Part shown: one piece after another, positions 28,255 to 36,439 of the stretch
How the letters are laid out: each line of letters opens with the position of its first letter
How positions within the stretch are numbered: the stretch's first letter is position 1
Source of the DNA: Mycolicibacillus trivialis
Lineage (GTDB): Bacteria; Actinomycetota; Actinomycetes; Mycobacteriales; Mycobacteriaceae
DNA length: 64,000 nt
NCBI RefSeq assembly: GCF_002102395.1
Contig: NZ_LQPZ01000017.1
Span: 124,001 to 188,000, forward strand
Direction of reading: 5' to 3'
The notes under the pieces: model-generated
What the model was told of the DNA's origin: nothing
What the model saw: only the letters and a program-made list of their open reading frames with translations
Database searches by the model: none
Translations under genes and position numbers: made by a program

Positions 28255-28328
28255 GCCCCTATAGCCCAATTGGCAGAGGCAGCGGACTTAAAATCCGCAC
28301 AGTGTGGGTTCGAGTCCCACTGGGGGCA
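28255..28328 (+). tRNA. leuX: tRNA with anticodon TAA (Leu)
   Basis: A 74-nt cloverleaf. The acceptor stem GCCCCTA pairs with TGGGGGC (one G-T pair); the anticodon stem GCGGA/TCCGC closes CTTAAAA, giving TAA; the T arm is GTGGG-TTCGAGT-CCCAC; the discriminator base is A. CCA is not encoded. The variable region between TCCGC and GTGGG is only 5 nt (class I), whereas leucine tRNAs normally carry a long variable arm. Position after a PE/PPE cassette fits the gene I recall as leuX in M. tuberculosis. Confidence 0.9.
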
Positions 28329-28658
28329 CGCGCAAGCGCCGGATACCGCAACGCGCGCAATCGTGACCAAGTCGGCGCTGTGATCTATCCCTCACCGAAA
28401 GCCGGTGGATTGTTGTTTGTGAAACAAAAAGCAGCGCGTTCTCCATTGATGAGCTAGTTAGCTGTTAGGTACCCCGTAGCAGGTGGCACACATTCATATG
28501 CATAGCTGACCACTATTGTTGAACATCGATGTCGATAACGGCGAAATCCGTCCTTGTTCCCGAAACGGCAAAAGTGTGACGTACGTTAAATTGACCAGAA
28601 TTCATCCCGAATTCCGCCATTAGACTCGTCCGAGAACATTTCCGACGCAAGCGAAACG
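28329..28658. other. AT-rich intergenic region ahead of the beta-propeller gene
   Basis: 330 nt without a convincing gene and visibly more AT-rich than the rest of the window. It holds short palindromes: TTGTTTGTGAAACAA (28413-28427), AGCTAGTTAGCT near 28450, CATATGCAT near 28495, and GAATTC twice, 11 nt apart, near 28600. In M. tuberculosis the promoter of the homologous gene Rv1057 is AT-rich and bound by TrcR and MprA, so the region is probably regulatory. Confidence 0.5.
28562..28587 (+). promoter_or_regulatory. Candidate ECF (SigE-type) promoter of the beta-propeller gene
   Basis: GAAAC at 28562-28566 and CGTT at 28584-28587, separated by 17 nt, resemble the SigE/SigH pattern GGAAC-N16/17-CGTT. 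Rv1057, the homologue, is known to depend on SigE and MprA. The -35 deviates by one base, so this is tentative. Confidence 0.35.
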
Positions 28659-29768
28659 ATGGCGAGGATTGTGACTGCTGTGACGAATACCGACGACACC
28701 ACCGGCGGTGTGGCGCTGGCCGAACCGGTCGCCCACCCGCAGCTGCTGGGGCCGCTGGCCGCGATGGTCCACGACATCGACGCACTGATGGCCCCCGAGC
28801 AGGCGCCGCTCGTCACTCCGCCCGCCTTCCACGCGGCGGTGGCCGACCGGATCGGTGCCGCCGGCTCAGCGCCCGCGGCGATGACCCTCAGCCCGGACCG
28901 CAGCCGGCTCTACGTCGCCAGCTGCGGAGATGACTCCATCTGGGTGATCGGCACCGACACGTTCGACGTCCTCGACGTCATCACCGGCGTCACCGAACCG
29001 TACGCGCTGGCCGCCACCGACACCGCGGTGTTCGCGAGCAGCGGTTCGGCCGCCTGCGACGCCATCACCGTCATCGACGCGGCCACCAACACCGTCGCCG
29101 CGACGCTGCCGCAGCCGCGCAACGTCAACGACCTCGCGGTTGCCGGCGAACTGCTGTACGTCACCCGGGCCGACGCGACCGGCGCCGACATCGCGGTGAT
29201 CGATCCGGCGACCGGCGCCACCGACACCATCGAGCTGACCGATCAGCCGGGCGTGGTCGCCGACTGCATGGCCGTCAGCCCAGACGGCCGCCTGCTCTAC
29301 GTCGCGGTGCAACAGCCCGCCAGCAGCCGGATCGCGGTCATCGACACCGTCGGCCGGTTCGTCGTCGGCAGCTTCGCCGCCGGCGCGCCGGTGCGCGGCA
29401 TCGCGGTCAGCGCCGACGGCGCCACCCTCTACCTCGCCGAGTGCGACGCGACCCTGGGCGGCGTCGTGGAGATCCTCGACGCCCGCACCGCGACGGTCAT
29501 CGACGCGGTGCACCTCGGCGGTCTGCTCACCCACTTGGCGCTCAGCCGGGACGGGCAGCGCGCCCTGGTGGTCAACGGCGACGCGGTCAGCGTGCTGTGC
29601 CTGCGGTCGCGCGAGATCATCGGCTCCATCACGACCGGCGGTCAGCCGGCGTGCGTGGTCGCCAGCCGCGACGGCCTCTACATCGCCGACTACGCCGGGG
29701 CGGTGACCGCGGTGACGACCACCGCGACCGACCGGCGTGCCCCGGCAAGCCTGCAGCGCGCCGGCTGA
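28659..29768 (+). CDS. Seven-bladed beta-propeller (YVTN/YncE-like), Rv1057-like
   Basis: Cytoplasmic-looking protein of 369 residues made of YncE/YVTN repeats. Repeated blade motifs are SPDRSRLYVASCGDDSIWVI, SPDGRLLYVAVQQPASSRIA and SADGATLYLAECDATLGG, each followed by VIDT or ILDAR strands. No signal peptide is seen, and the first 65 residues are not propeller-like. Synteny (followed by Rv1059- and Rv1062-like genes) identifies it as the Rv1057 homologue, a stress-regulated propeller of unknown molecular function. Start at ATG 28659; a GTG at 28674 is an alternative. Confidence 0.85.
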   Translation: MARIVTAVTNTDDTTGGVALAEPVAHPQLLGPLAAMVHDIDALMAPEQAPLVTPPAFHAAVADRIGAAGSAPAAMTLSPDRSRLYVASCGDDSIWVIGTDTFDVLDVITGVTEPYALAATDTAVFASSGSAACDAITVIDAATNTVAATLPQPRNVNDLAVAGELLYVTRADATGADIAVIDPATGATDTIELTDQPGVVADCMAVSPDGRLLYVAVQQPASSRIAVIDTVGRFVVGSFAAGAPVRGIAVSADGATLYLAECDATLGGVVEILDARTATVIDAVHLGGLLTHLALSRDGQRALVVNGDAVSVLCLRSREIIGSITTGGQPACVVASRDGLYIADYAGAVTAVTTTATDRRAPASLQRAG

Positions 29769-29832
29769 GCACCGCTACGCTGAGGGCGCCGACGAGGCGA
29801 CCGCGGCGTAGCGACTCCGGAAAGGCGACCAG

Positions 29833-30891
29833 GTGGCATTACGGGTAGTGCAGTGGGCGACCGGTTCGGTCGGAATCGCGGCCGTCAAGGGCATCCTGGA
29901 GCACCCCGAGTTGGAACTGGTCGGCTGCTGGGTGCACTCGGAGGCCAAGAGCGGCAAAGACGTCGGTGAGATCATCGACTCCGGGCCGCTCGGTGTCACC
30001 GCCACCAACCGGACCGAGGACATCCTGGACCTCGACGCCGACGCGGTCATCTACGCGCCCATGCTGCCCAACGTCGACGACGTGATCGCGTTGCTGCGCT
30101 CGGGGAAGAACGTCATCACCCCCGTCGGCTGGTTCTACCCGGGCCGCACGGAGGCCGCCCCGCTGGAGGAGGCGGCCCGAGCCGGCAACGTCACGCTGCA
30201 CGGCGCCGGCATCGGGCCGGGCGCGGCCACCGAACTGTTCCCGCTGCTGCTGTCGGTGATGTCTACCGGCATCACCTTTCTGCGCGCCGAGGAATTCTCC
30301 GACCTGCGAACCTACGGCGCCCCCGACGTCCTGCGGCACGTGATGGGCTTCGGCGGCAGCCCCGAGACCGCGCTGACCGGACCCATGCAGAAGTTGCTCG
30401 ACGGCGGGTTCATCCAGTCGGTGCGGCTCTGCGTCGACCGACTGGGATTCGCCGCGGAGCCGAAAGTCCGTACCTCCCAAGAGGTCGCGGTGGCCACCGG
30501 TCCGATCGACTCGCCGATCGGCACCATCGAAGCCGGCCAGGTCGCCGCTCGGCGCTTCCACTGGGAGGCGCTGGTCGGTGACACCGTCGTGGTGCGGATC
30601 ACCGTCAACTGGCTGATGGGCGAGGAGAACCTCGACCCGCCATGGACGTTCGGTCCGGCGGGAGAACGCTACGAGATGGAGGTGCGCGGCAACCCGGACA
30701 CCTTCGTCACGGTCAAGGGCTGGCAGCCGGAGAGTGTCGCCGAAGGCCTGGACAGCAACCCCGGCATCGTGGCCACCGCCGCCCACTGCGTCAACGCGGT
30801 ACCGGCCACCTGCGCCGCGGCGCCCGGCGTGCAGGGCTTCTTCGATCTCCCGCCGATCACCGGCCGGGCCGCGCCGCATCTGGCCCGCTGA
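29833..30891 (+). CDS. DapB-N/Rossmann-fold reductase-like protein (Rv1059-like)
   Basis: A 352-residue protein with an N-terminal NAD(P)-binding fold related to dihydrodipicolinate reductase: VVQWATGSVGIAAVKGILEH, then LVGCWVHSEAKSGKDVGEI. The middle has GKNVITPVGWFYPG and GAGIGPGAATELFPLLLSVM, typical of the 2,4-diaminopentanoate-dehydrogenase-like group. The catalytic His/Lys block of true DapB is not evident, so lysine biosynthesis is unlikely; the substrate is unknown. The GTG start at 29833 follows GGAAAGG. It is 26 nt upstream of the patatin gene, probably in one transcript. Confidence 0.82.
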   Translation: MALRVVQWATGSVGIAAVKGILEHPELELVGCWVHSEAKSGKDVGEIIDSGPLGVTATNRTEDILDLDADAVIYAPMLPNVDDVIALLRSGKNVITPVGWFYPGRTEAAPLEEAARAGNVTLHGAGIGPGAATELFPLLLSVMSTGITFLRAEEFSDLRTYGAPDVLRHVMGFGGSPETALTGPMQKLLDGGFIQSVRLCVDRLGFAAEPKVRTSQEVAVATGPIDSPIGTIEAGQVAARRFHWEALVGDTVVVRITVNWLMGEENLDPPWTFGPAGERYEMEVRGNPDTFVTVKGWQPESVAEGLDSNPGIVATAAHCVNAVPATCAAAPGVQGFFDLPPITGRAAPHLAR

Positions 30892-30917
30892 GGAGCACGT
30901 CGACAATCGGAGGTGGG

Positions 30918-31772
30918 ATGACTCGCGCACTCGTACTGGCAGGCGGTGGGGTCACCGGAATCGCTTGGGAAACAGGGGTTCTGTACGGAATCCTGGAAGT
31001 CGAGCCCGAGGTCGGCCGGCGGCTGCTCGACTCCGATGTGCTGGTGGGCACCTCGGCCGGCTCCGCGGTGGCCGCACAGCTCGGCAGCGGAGCGGCCCTC
31101 GCCGACCTGTTCGACCGCCAGGTGGCCGCGGAGTCCGCGGAACTCGACCCGGGCGTGAGCGGCGACGAGGTCGCCGAGCTGTTCCTCGCCGCGATGCTCA
31201 AACCGGACTCCTCCACCCGCGACAAGCTGCGCGACATGGGCGCGGTGGCGCTGTCCGCCGAGACGGTCGCCGAACCGGTGCGCCGCGCGGTGATCGCCGT
31301 CCGTCTGCCGAGCCACGACTGGCCGGACCGGGCGCTGCGCATCACCGCGATCGACATCGCCACCGCCGACCTGGTGGTGTTCGACCGGACCAGCGGCGTC
31401 GAACTCGTCGACGCCGTGGCCGCCAGTTGCTCGGTGCCCGGGGTGTGGCCGCCGGTGACCATCGGCGAGCGGCGTTACATGGACGGCGGCGTGGCCAGCA
31501 GCGTCAACCTGGGCGTCGCCCACGACTGCGACACCGCGGTGGTGCTGGTGCCCGCCGGTGAAGACGCCCCGGCGCCGTTCGGGGCCGGCCCGGCCGACGA
31601 GATCGCGGCCTTTCCGGGCCGCGCCTTCGGGGTCTTCGCCGACGCCGACTCGCTGGCGGCCTTCGGCTCCAACGTGCTGGACCCGTCGGCGCGGATCGGC
31701 GCGGCCCGCGCCGGTCGCGAGCAGGGCCGCCGGGTCGCCGACTCGGTCGGCGCTTTCCTCGAGCTGGACTGA
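30918..31772 (+). CDS. Patatin-like phospholipase (Rv1062-like)
   Basis: Serine acyl hydrolase of 284 residues. The oxyanion-hole glycine run is LAGGGVTGIAWETG at residues 8-20, the nucleophile Ser46 is in VGTSAGSAVA, and the Asp of the Ser-Asp dyad is in RYMDGGVASSVN. Members hydrolyse phospholipids or other acyl esters. The ATG at 30918 has a GGAGGTGGG ribosome-binding site. It converges on a second patatin gene with a 23-nt gap; the pair corresponds to Rv1062/Rv1063c. Confidence 0.92.
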   Translation: MTRALVLAGGGVTGIAWETGVLYGILEVEPEVGRRLLDSDVLVGTSAGSAVAAQLGSGAALADLFDRQVAAESAELDPGVSGDEVAELFLAAMLKPDSSTRDKLRDMGAVALSAETVAEPVRRAVIAVRLPSHDWPDRALRITAIDIATADLVVFDRTSGVELVDAVAASCSVPGVWPPVTIGERRYMDGGVASSVNLGVAHDCDTAVVLVPAGEDAPAPFGAGPADEIAAFPGRAFGVFADADSLAAFGSNVLDPSARIGAARAGREQGRRVADSVGAFLELD

Positions 31773-31795
31773 GCGGCCGGGCCGACGCCGCCGAC

Positions 31796-32857
31796 TCAGA
31801 TGTCGATGGTGGTCACCGTGGGCTGGTCCAGAGCGTAGATCTCCAGCGCGTGAGCGGTCAGTTCGCGGCCCACGTCGATCATCTCCGCGGCGCGGTGGAA
31901 GTCCAGGCTCTTGCAGGCCGAGCGCGGCACCTCGATCATCAGATCCGGCGGATAGGCGGCGATGAGGTGACGGGCCAGCGCCGCCTGCGCGATGTCGATG
32001 GTGCGGTTCATCACGTCGAAACTGCCCAACTTCGGGGCGGGCGGCGCGGAACCCTCCTCGCCCCCTTCGGCTTTGACCATCTTCTCCTCCGACGGCGGCT
32101 CCGCCGGGCCGTCGGAGGAAACGGTCTTGTCGGAGTCGTCGGACTCGGCCAGGGAGATCCCGAACCGGTCGAGCACCGCCCGGGCCGTCGGCCGGTCGAG
32201 CAGGGAACGGACCGCGTTGGTGTCGAGGAAAGCGGTGGTGCTGCGCATCACCCGGTTCAGCCAGTCCGAGTCCGGGTTCTCCTCCGGCTCCCCGTCGCCG
32301 GCGCCGCTGCCGTTGATGCTGACCGCGATCGTCAGGTCGGCGTTGGTCGCCGCGATCGGCGCCATCGGCACCGGGTCGAGGATCCCGCCGTCGGCGAGGA
32401 GGCGGCCGTCGAGGACGTGCGGGGCGATCACGCCCGGGATGGCGATCGAGGCCCGGATCGCCGCATCGACCGGGCCGCGTTGCAGCCACACCGATTTCCC
32501 GGCGATCAGGTCGGTGGCCACCGCGGTGTAGGGGATCGGCAGGTCCTCGATGGTGACCTCGCCGAGGATCTCGCGCACGGTGTCGAGGATCTTCTCCGCG
32601 CGCAGGATTCCCGCCGCCGAGATCGACGGGTCCAGCAGACGTAGCACCGCACCCTGGGTCAGCTCGGTGGCCCACTCGGTGAATTCGTCGAGCCTTCCGG
32701 CGGCGTGCAGTCCGCCGACGAGTGCGCCCATCGAGGACCCGGAGACGCCGACCACCTCGTAGCCGCGGTCCTGAAGTTCGGCGATCACCCCGATGTGGGC
32801 GTAGCCGCGGGCCCCGCCGCTGCCCAGGGCCAGCGCGACCCGAGATCTTGACGTCAT
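31796..32857 (-). CDS. Patatin-like phospholipase (Rv1063c-like)
   Basis: Second patatin of 353 residues, unrelated in detail to its neighbour and closer to the RssA/NTE group. It begins MTSRSRVALALGSGGARGYA (oxyanion loop), has the nucleophile Ser42 in VSGSSMGALVGG and the dyad Asp in RLLADGGILDPVPMAP. A Glu/Asp/Ser-rich stretch interrupts the domain around residues 235-265 (SLAESDDSDKTVSSDG). The ATG at 32857 starts the fold directly; in-frame sequence further upstream overlaps lpqV antisense and is rejected. Confidence 0.92.
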   Translation of the reverse strand: MTSRSRVALALGSGGARGYAHIGVIAELQDRGYEVVGVSGSSMGALVGGLHAAGRLDEFTEWATELTQGAVLRLLDPSISAAGILRAEKILDTVREILGEVTIEDLPIPYTAVATDLIAGKSVWLQRGPVDAAIRASIAIPGVIAPHVLDGRLLADGGILDPVPMAPIAATNADLTIAVSINGSGAGDGEPEENPDSDWLNRVMRSTTAFLDTNAVRSLLDRPTARAVLDRFGISLAESDDSDKTVSSDGPAEPPSEEKMVKAEGGEEGSAPPAPKLGSFDVMNRTIDIAQAALARHLIAAYPPDLMIEVPRSACKSLDFHRAAEMIDVGRELTAHALEIYALDQPTVTTIDI

Positions 32858-32910
32858 AGCCCTGCCATCATCGGGTTTTACCCGGCGTGATTCAAAATCG
32901 TCGCGGGCCG

Positions 32911-33414
32911 TTACCCGCAGGCTTCGTCGGCCGCCGCCCGCACCGCCACGATCAGCGCCGACTGCCGCTCGGGGCTCAGGTCGCTCCAGGAGGTGTCCCA
33001 GGTCCCGGCATCGGCCTCGCCGGACTCCTGAACCTTCTTCAGATAGGCCTCGATCAGACCGTCCCGGTCGCCGTCCTGGCCGTCCATCCACGCCCTGGCC
33101 TGCAGGCATGCCGCGATGTACTCCTCCTCGGTGGAGGCGGCCGGGGCGTTGACCTCGGTGGTCACCCCGTCGGGGGAGACCGCCGCCTCGCCGGGTCCCA
33201 GCGGGGCCGGCGGGGCGGAACGGCTGTGGTCGGCTGCACATCCGGTCAGCGCCAGCGATCCGGTCACGATCACCGCGATCGATCGCCCGCAGCGGGAGAA
33301 CCCGCGGCTGCGGAGGCTGCCGGACTCGGTAGTATCGCGTTCGTGACGAAGCGAGTCGGGCAGTTGGAGTGTTGTCGGTCCTAGACCGTCCCCGTTCCTG
33401 TCTCGTTCCTTCAT
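32911..33414 (-). CDS. lpqV: Lipoprotein LpqV
   Basis: Lipoprotein of up to 167 residues. A hydrophobic stretch ending SLALTGC gives a lipobox, and the mature domain matches LpqV: VSPDGVTTEVNAPAASTEEE, then ACLQARAWMDGQDGD and SALIVAVRAAADEACG. Only the ATG at 33414 gives an accepted start upstream of the signal helix, but it places about 46 residues before the hydrophobic core, which is long for a signal peptide. The true start may be a rarer codon. The gene is divergent from the cupin gene by 14 nt. Function unknown. Confidence 0.85.
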   Translation of the reverse strand: MKERDRNGDGLGPTTLQLPDSLRHERDTTESGSLRSRGFSRCGRSIAVIVTGSLALTGCAADHSRSAPPAPLGPGEAAVSPDGVTTEVNAPAASTEEEYIAACLQARAWMDGQDGDRDGLIEAYLKKVQESGEADAGTWDTSWSDLSPERQSALIVAVRAAADEACG

Positions 33415-33428
33415 TCCGGGAGTCTCCC

Positions 33429-33917
33429 ATGAGTTCGACCCTCACCGCCGTCCGCTTGCCCGACCTGCTGCGGGCCACCGATTTCGCCGCGGACGACGTC
33501 CTGCGCGGCCACCACGACCGTCTGCTGCCGCCCGGCGGTCTGCCCACCGACGACCGCTGGTTCGCCCGCCTGCCCAGCACGCCCGACATCGACCTGTGGC
33601 TGATCAGCTGGGTGCCGGGCCATCCCACCGAGCTGCACGATCACGCCGGATCGTTGGGGGCGTTGACCGTACTCTCCGGTGCCCTCGACGAATTTCGTTG
33701 GGACAGAACGCGATTGCGTCGACGTCGGTTGCGCGCCGGTGATCAGGCCGCGTTCCCGCACACTTGGGTGCACGACGTGGTCGGCGCCTCCACCGGCGCG
33801 ACCCTCAGTGTCCACGCCTATTCGCCGCCGCTGAGTGCGATGTCCTACTACGAGATCCGATCCGGGCAGCTGCGCCGAACCCGCACCGAGCAGACCGCCC
33901 ACCCGGAGGCGTCGTGA
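33429..33917 (+). CDS. Cysteine-dioxygenase-like cupin protein
   Basis: A 162-residue cupin with the three-His metal site of the cysteine dioxygenase/3-mercaptopropionate dioxygenase family: His70 and His72 in GHPTELHDHAGSLGAL, and His115 in PHTWVHDVVG. Thiol dioxygenases oxidise a thiol to the sulfinic acid with O2 and Fe(II); the substrate here is unproven. It overlaps the rhodanese gene by 4 nt, a pairing that would place a thiol oxidase and a sulfur transferase in one operon (Rv1065-Rv1066 position). Confidence 0.82.
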   Translation: MSSTLTAVRLPDLLRATDFAADDVLRGHHDRLLPPGGLPTDDRWFARLPSTPDIDLWLISWVPGHPTELHDHAGSLGALTVLSGALDEFRWDRTRLRRRRLRAGDQAAFPHTWVHDVVGASTGATLSVHAYSPPLSAMSYYEIRSGQLRRTRTEQTAHPEAS

Positions 33918-34306
33918 CCAGCCGCATCGACGCCGTGCTGGACGCCGCCCGGGCCCGGCTGGACCGGCTGGCGCCGGCCGAGGTACCCGCTGCGCTGCGC
34001 CGCGGCGCCCATCTGGTGGACATCCGGCCCGCCGCGCAACGGCAACGGGAGGGTGCGGTGCCCGCGGCACTGGTCATCGAACGCAACGTGCTGGAGTGGC
34101 GCTGCGACCCGACCAGCGACGCCCGGCTGCCGCAGGCCGTCAACGACGATGTCGAGTGGGTGATCGTCTGCTCGGAGGGCTACACCTCCAGCCTGGCCGC
34201 GGCCGCGCTGCTGGATCTGGGCCTGCACCGGGCAACCGACGTCGCCGGCGGGTACCACGCGCTGGCCGCGGCGAACGTGTTGGCCGACCTCGCGGCGCTG
34301 CGCTGA
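33914..34306 (+). CDS. Single-domain rhodanese-like sulfurtransferase
   Basis: A 130-residue rhodanese. The CH2A-like block is HLVDIRPAAQRQREGAV, and the active-site Cys86 is in VIVCSEGYTSSLAA, with the six-residue loop CSEGYT of sulfur-specific rhodaneses. It would take sulfane sulfur as a Cys persulfide and pass it on. The GTG start at 33914 gives a GTGA overlap with the upstream cupin gene, so the two are translationally coupled. Position and size match Rv1066. Confidence 0.9.
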   Translation: MTSRIDAVLDAARARLDRLAPAEVPAALRRGAHLVDIRPAAQRQREGAVPAALVIERNVLEWRCDPTSDARLPQAVNDDVEWVIVCSEGYTSSLAAAALLDLGLHRATDVAGGYHALAAANVLADLAALR

Positions 34307-34340
34307 GCCGCTCGCCTTACGGCTCGTTGCTCAATCCCCG

Positions 34341-34772
34341 TTACTCAGGGGCGTCCGGCGCGGAGTGCTTCGGCAGCTTCGGGACGTGCGGAACGTGCGG
34401 CACATGGGGCAGGCTGGGGACCTTCGGGTATTTCGTCGGCAGCTTCGGGTGGTGCGGGGGCGCGGCATCCGGCTCGGGCTCGGGCTCGGGCGGCAAGGCA
34501 TCCTCGGGTGCGACGCAGTCGGGATGCAGCGGGTCGGCGACGCAATCGACCGGAAGTGCGGGAGCGCAGGCCGGATCAGCCGGGTCGAGGTCGCAGTCCG
34601 GCATGTCCGGCTCGTCGACGACCACCGGAACAGGCGCCGGCGACGCCTGCGCCGCGGTGGCCGCACCCAACGCCACGCCCAACGCGCCCGAAATCATCAG
34701 GGCCGCAGCCGACGTCACAGCCCACACCGGAGCCCACCCGGCCCACTTCACCCGGTTGTCCACGCCGCACAC
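34341..34772 (-). CDS. Secreted proline-rich hypothetical protein
   Basis: No family recognised. The 143-residue product has a signal-peptide-like N-terminus (VTSAAALMISGALGVALGAA, cleavage near AQASPA), then a Pro/Asp/Cys-rich part with four Cys in DPADPACAP and ADPLHPDCVAP, an acidic PEPEPEP stretch and a His-Val-Pro repeat (HVPHVPHVPKLPKH). The Pro- and His-rich tail could bind metal, but that is speculation. It starts one base after the upstream hydrolase stop, so it belongs to the echA9-echA8 operon. A GTG at 34763 is an alternative start. Confidence 0.65.
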   Translation of the reverse strand: MCGVDNRVKWAGWAPVWAVTSAAALMISGALGVALGAATAAQASPAPVPVVVDEPDMPDCDLDPADPACAPALPVDCVADPLHPDCVAPEDALPPEPEPEPDAAPPHHPKLPTKYPKVPSLPHVPHVPHVPKLPKHSAPDAPE

Positions 34773-34773
34773 C

Positions 34774-36435
34774 TTAGCCCGGCGCGTTCAGCAGCGGGCG
34801 CAGTCGCTCGGTCTTGTCGTGGGTCCAGCCCGGCGGGCGCAGGATCGCCGCCCACGCATCGGCGACGTCCTGCACGTAGTGGTGGCCGTGGCCGGGTGGC
34901 ACGTCGAGGGCCACCGCCATATCCGCGGAGACCTGCAGGAACGTCACCACCGGGATCCACCGGATCTCCGGCAGCACGTCGACCCCGTGCTCCTCGGCGA
35001 GCCACGCCGGTTTGCGGAACAGCAGGTCGGGGCTCCACCAGGCGATCGGGTCGGAGGCGTGCTGCAGGTAGACCACCCGTGGCTCGTCCCAGGGGGCGTC
35101 GGGCCGATGCAGGTCGTCGGGCCGAGCGACGAAGCGCACGTTGCGGCCGTGCTGGTAGGTCGGCAACCACTCCGGCGATCCGGCGTCGCGGTTCTCGGTC
35201 AGATCCGTCCAGATCGTGTTCTGGAAGGTCGGGCCGGAGAACAGCGCCCCGTCGGTGCGGGCCAGCACGTTGTTGAGGTTCATGAACGGCGCCTCACCGC
35301 CGAACGACCCCAGGCTCTCCCCGAACACCACCAGCTTGGGCCTGCTGTCCTCCGGCATCGCCCGCACCAGGGCGTCGACCGCCTCGAACAGCATGGTGCC
35401 GGCCTGCCGGGCGTTCTCCTTGTCGACCAGGAACGACAGCCAGCTGGGCAGGAACGAATACTGCATGCTGACGATCGCGGTGTCGCCGTTGTACAGATAC
35501 TCCAGCGCGGTGGCCTCCGCCTCGTTGATCCAGCCGGTGCCGGTCGTGGTCGCCACCGCGACCACCTTGCGGTTCAGCCCGCCGGTGCGCTTCAGCTCCC
35601 GGGCCGCCAACTCGGCGGCCGCGGCCATCCCGTCCGCAGAGTTCAACCCGGCGTAGACCCGGATCGGCTCGGTCGCCGCGGACCCGTTGAACGCGGAGAG
35701 TTGCTGCACCGACGGGCCGCTCTCGACGAAGATGCGGCCCTGGTGCCCGAGGGACTCCCAGGTCACCAGCGAGCCCGGCCCGCCCGAACGCAGCGGGCTG
35801 GTCGGGGCGGCGCTGTCGGGGTCCATCTCGTCGTTGACCGAGGCGAACGTGGTGTTCATGGTGTGCATCGCGGTGCGCACCACCACACCGTTGAGCAGCG
35901 CGATCGACAGCGCCACCAGCAGGCCGACCGCGACGACCTTCGACACCCGCGGCGGGGCGACCCGGTTGAGCTGGCCCACCAGGAACCGGAACAACCGCCG
36001 GGTCAGCTGACCCCCTTCGACGAGTGCGAACAGCACCAGCACGGACAGCACACCGGTGAGCGGGTAGCTCAGCCGGCCCAGGTGCGGCACCCCGATCAGG
36101 TCCCGCAGCCGGTCCTGCCAGACGTGGAACCAGACGATGGAGGCCACCATCCCGACCGCGCCGACCCCGGCCAGCACCAGCCAGGCCCAGCGCGGCGCGG
36201 ACGGGCTGGACTGCCGTGACCGCAGGTAGCGCACCAGCCACACCGCGAACACGCCGAGGCCGTAGCCGATGGCGCCGGCGCCACCGCTGACCAGCCCCTG
36301 GAACAGCGGTCCACGGGGGAGCAGCGACGGGGTCAACGACAGCCAGATGAACACCAGCCCGACCGCGGTGCCGGTGAAGGTGTAATGCCGGACCCACCAG
36401 GCGGGCTTGGCCGGCGCGGCCTCGGTCGCCGTCAC
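34774..36435 (-). CDS. Alpha/beta-hydrolase family membrane protein (Rv1069c-like)
   Basis: Integral membrane hydrolase of 553 residues. The N-terminal 190 residues hold four to five transmembrane helices (Abhydrolase_9 N-terminal domain: SLTPSLLPRGPLFQGLVSG). The C-terminal Abhydrolase_9 domain lies outside or at the membrane, with GHQGRIFVESGPS and the nucleophile Ser in VVFGESLGSFGGE. A late His in GHGHHYVQDVADAW may complete the triad. The substrate is unknown. It starts 4 nt after the echA8 stop, which links it to acyl-CoA metabolism by operon. Confidence 0.88.
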   Translation of the reverse strand: MTATEAAPAKPAWWVRHYTFTGTAVGLVFIWLSLTPSLLPRGPLFQGLVSGGAGAIGYGLGVFAVWLVRYLRSRQSSPSAPRWAWLVLAGVGAVGMVASIVWFHVWQDRLRDLIGVPHLGRLSYPLTGVLSVLVLFALVEGGQLTRRLFRFLVGQLNRVAPPRVSKVVAVGLLVALSIALLNGVVVRTAMHTMNTTFASVNDEMDPDSAAPTSPLRSGGPGSLVTWESLGHQGRIFVESGPSVQQLSAFNGSAATEPIRVYAGLNSADGMAAAAELAARELKRTGGLNRKVVAVATTTGTGWINEAEATALEYLYNGDTAIVSMQYSFLPSWLSFLVDKENARQAGTMLFEAVDALVRAMPEDSRPKLVVFGESLGSFGGEAPFMNLNNVLARTDGALFSGPTFQNTIWTDLTENRDAGSPEWLPTYQHGRNVRFVARPDDLHRPDAPWDEPRVVYLQHASDPIAWWSPDLLFRKPAWLAEEHGVDVLPEIRWIPVVTFLQVSADMAVALDVPPGHGHHYVQDVADAWAAILRPPGWTHDKTERLRPLLNAPG

Positions 36436-36439
36436 CGGG

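Noticed and set aside
30669..32675. 668-residue minus-strand ORF across the patatin region
   Set aside because: Antisense to one patatin and in another frame of the second; composition is that of a shadow ORF.
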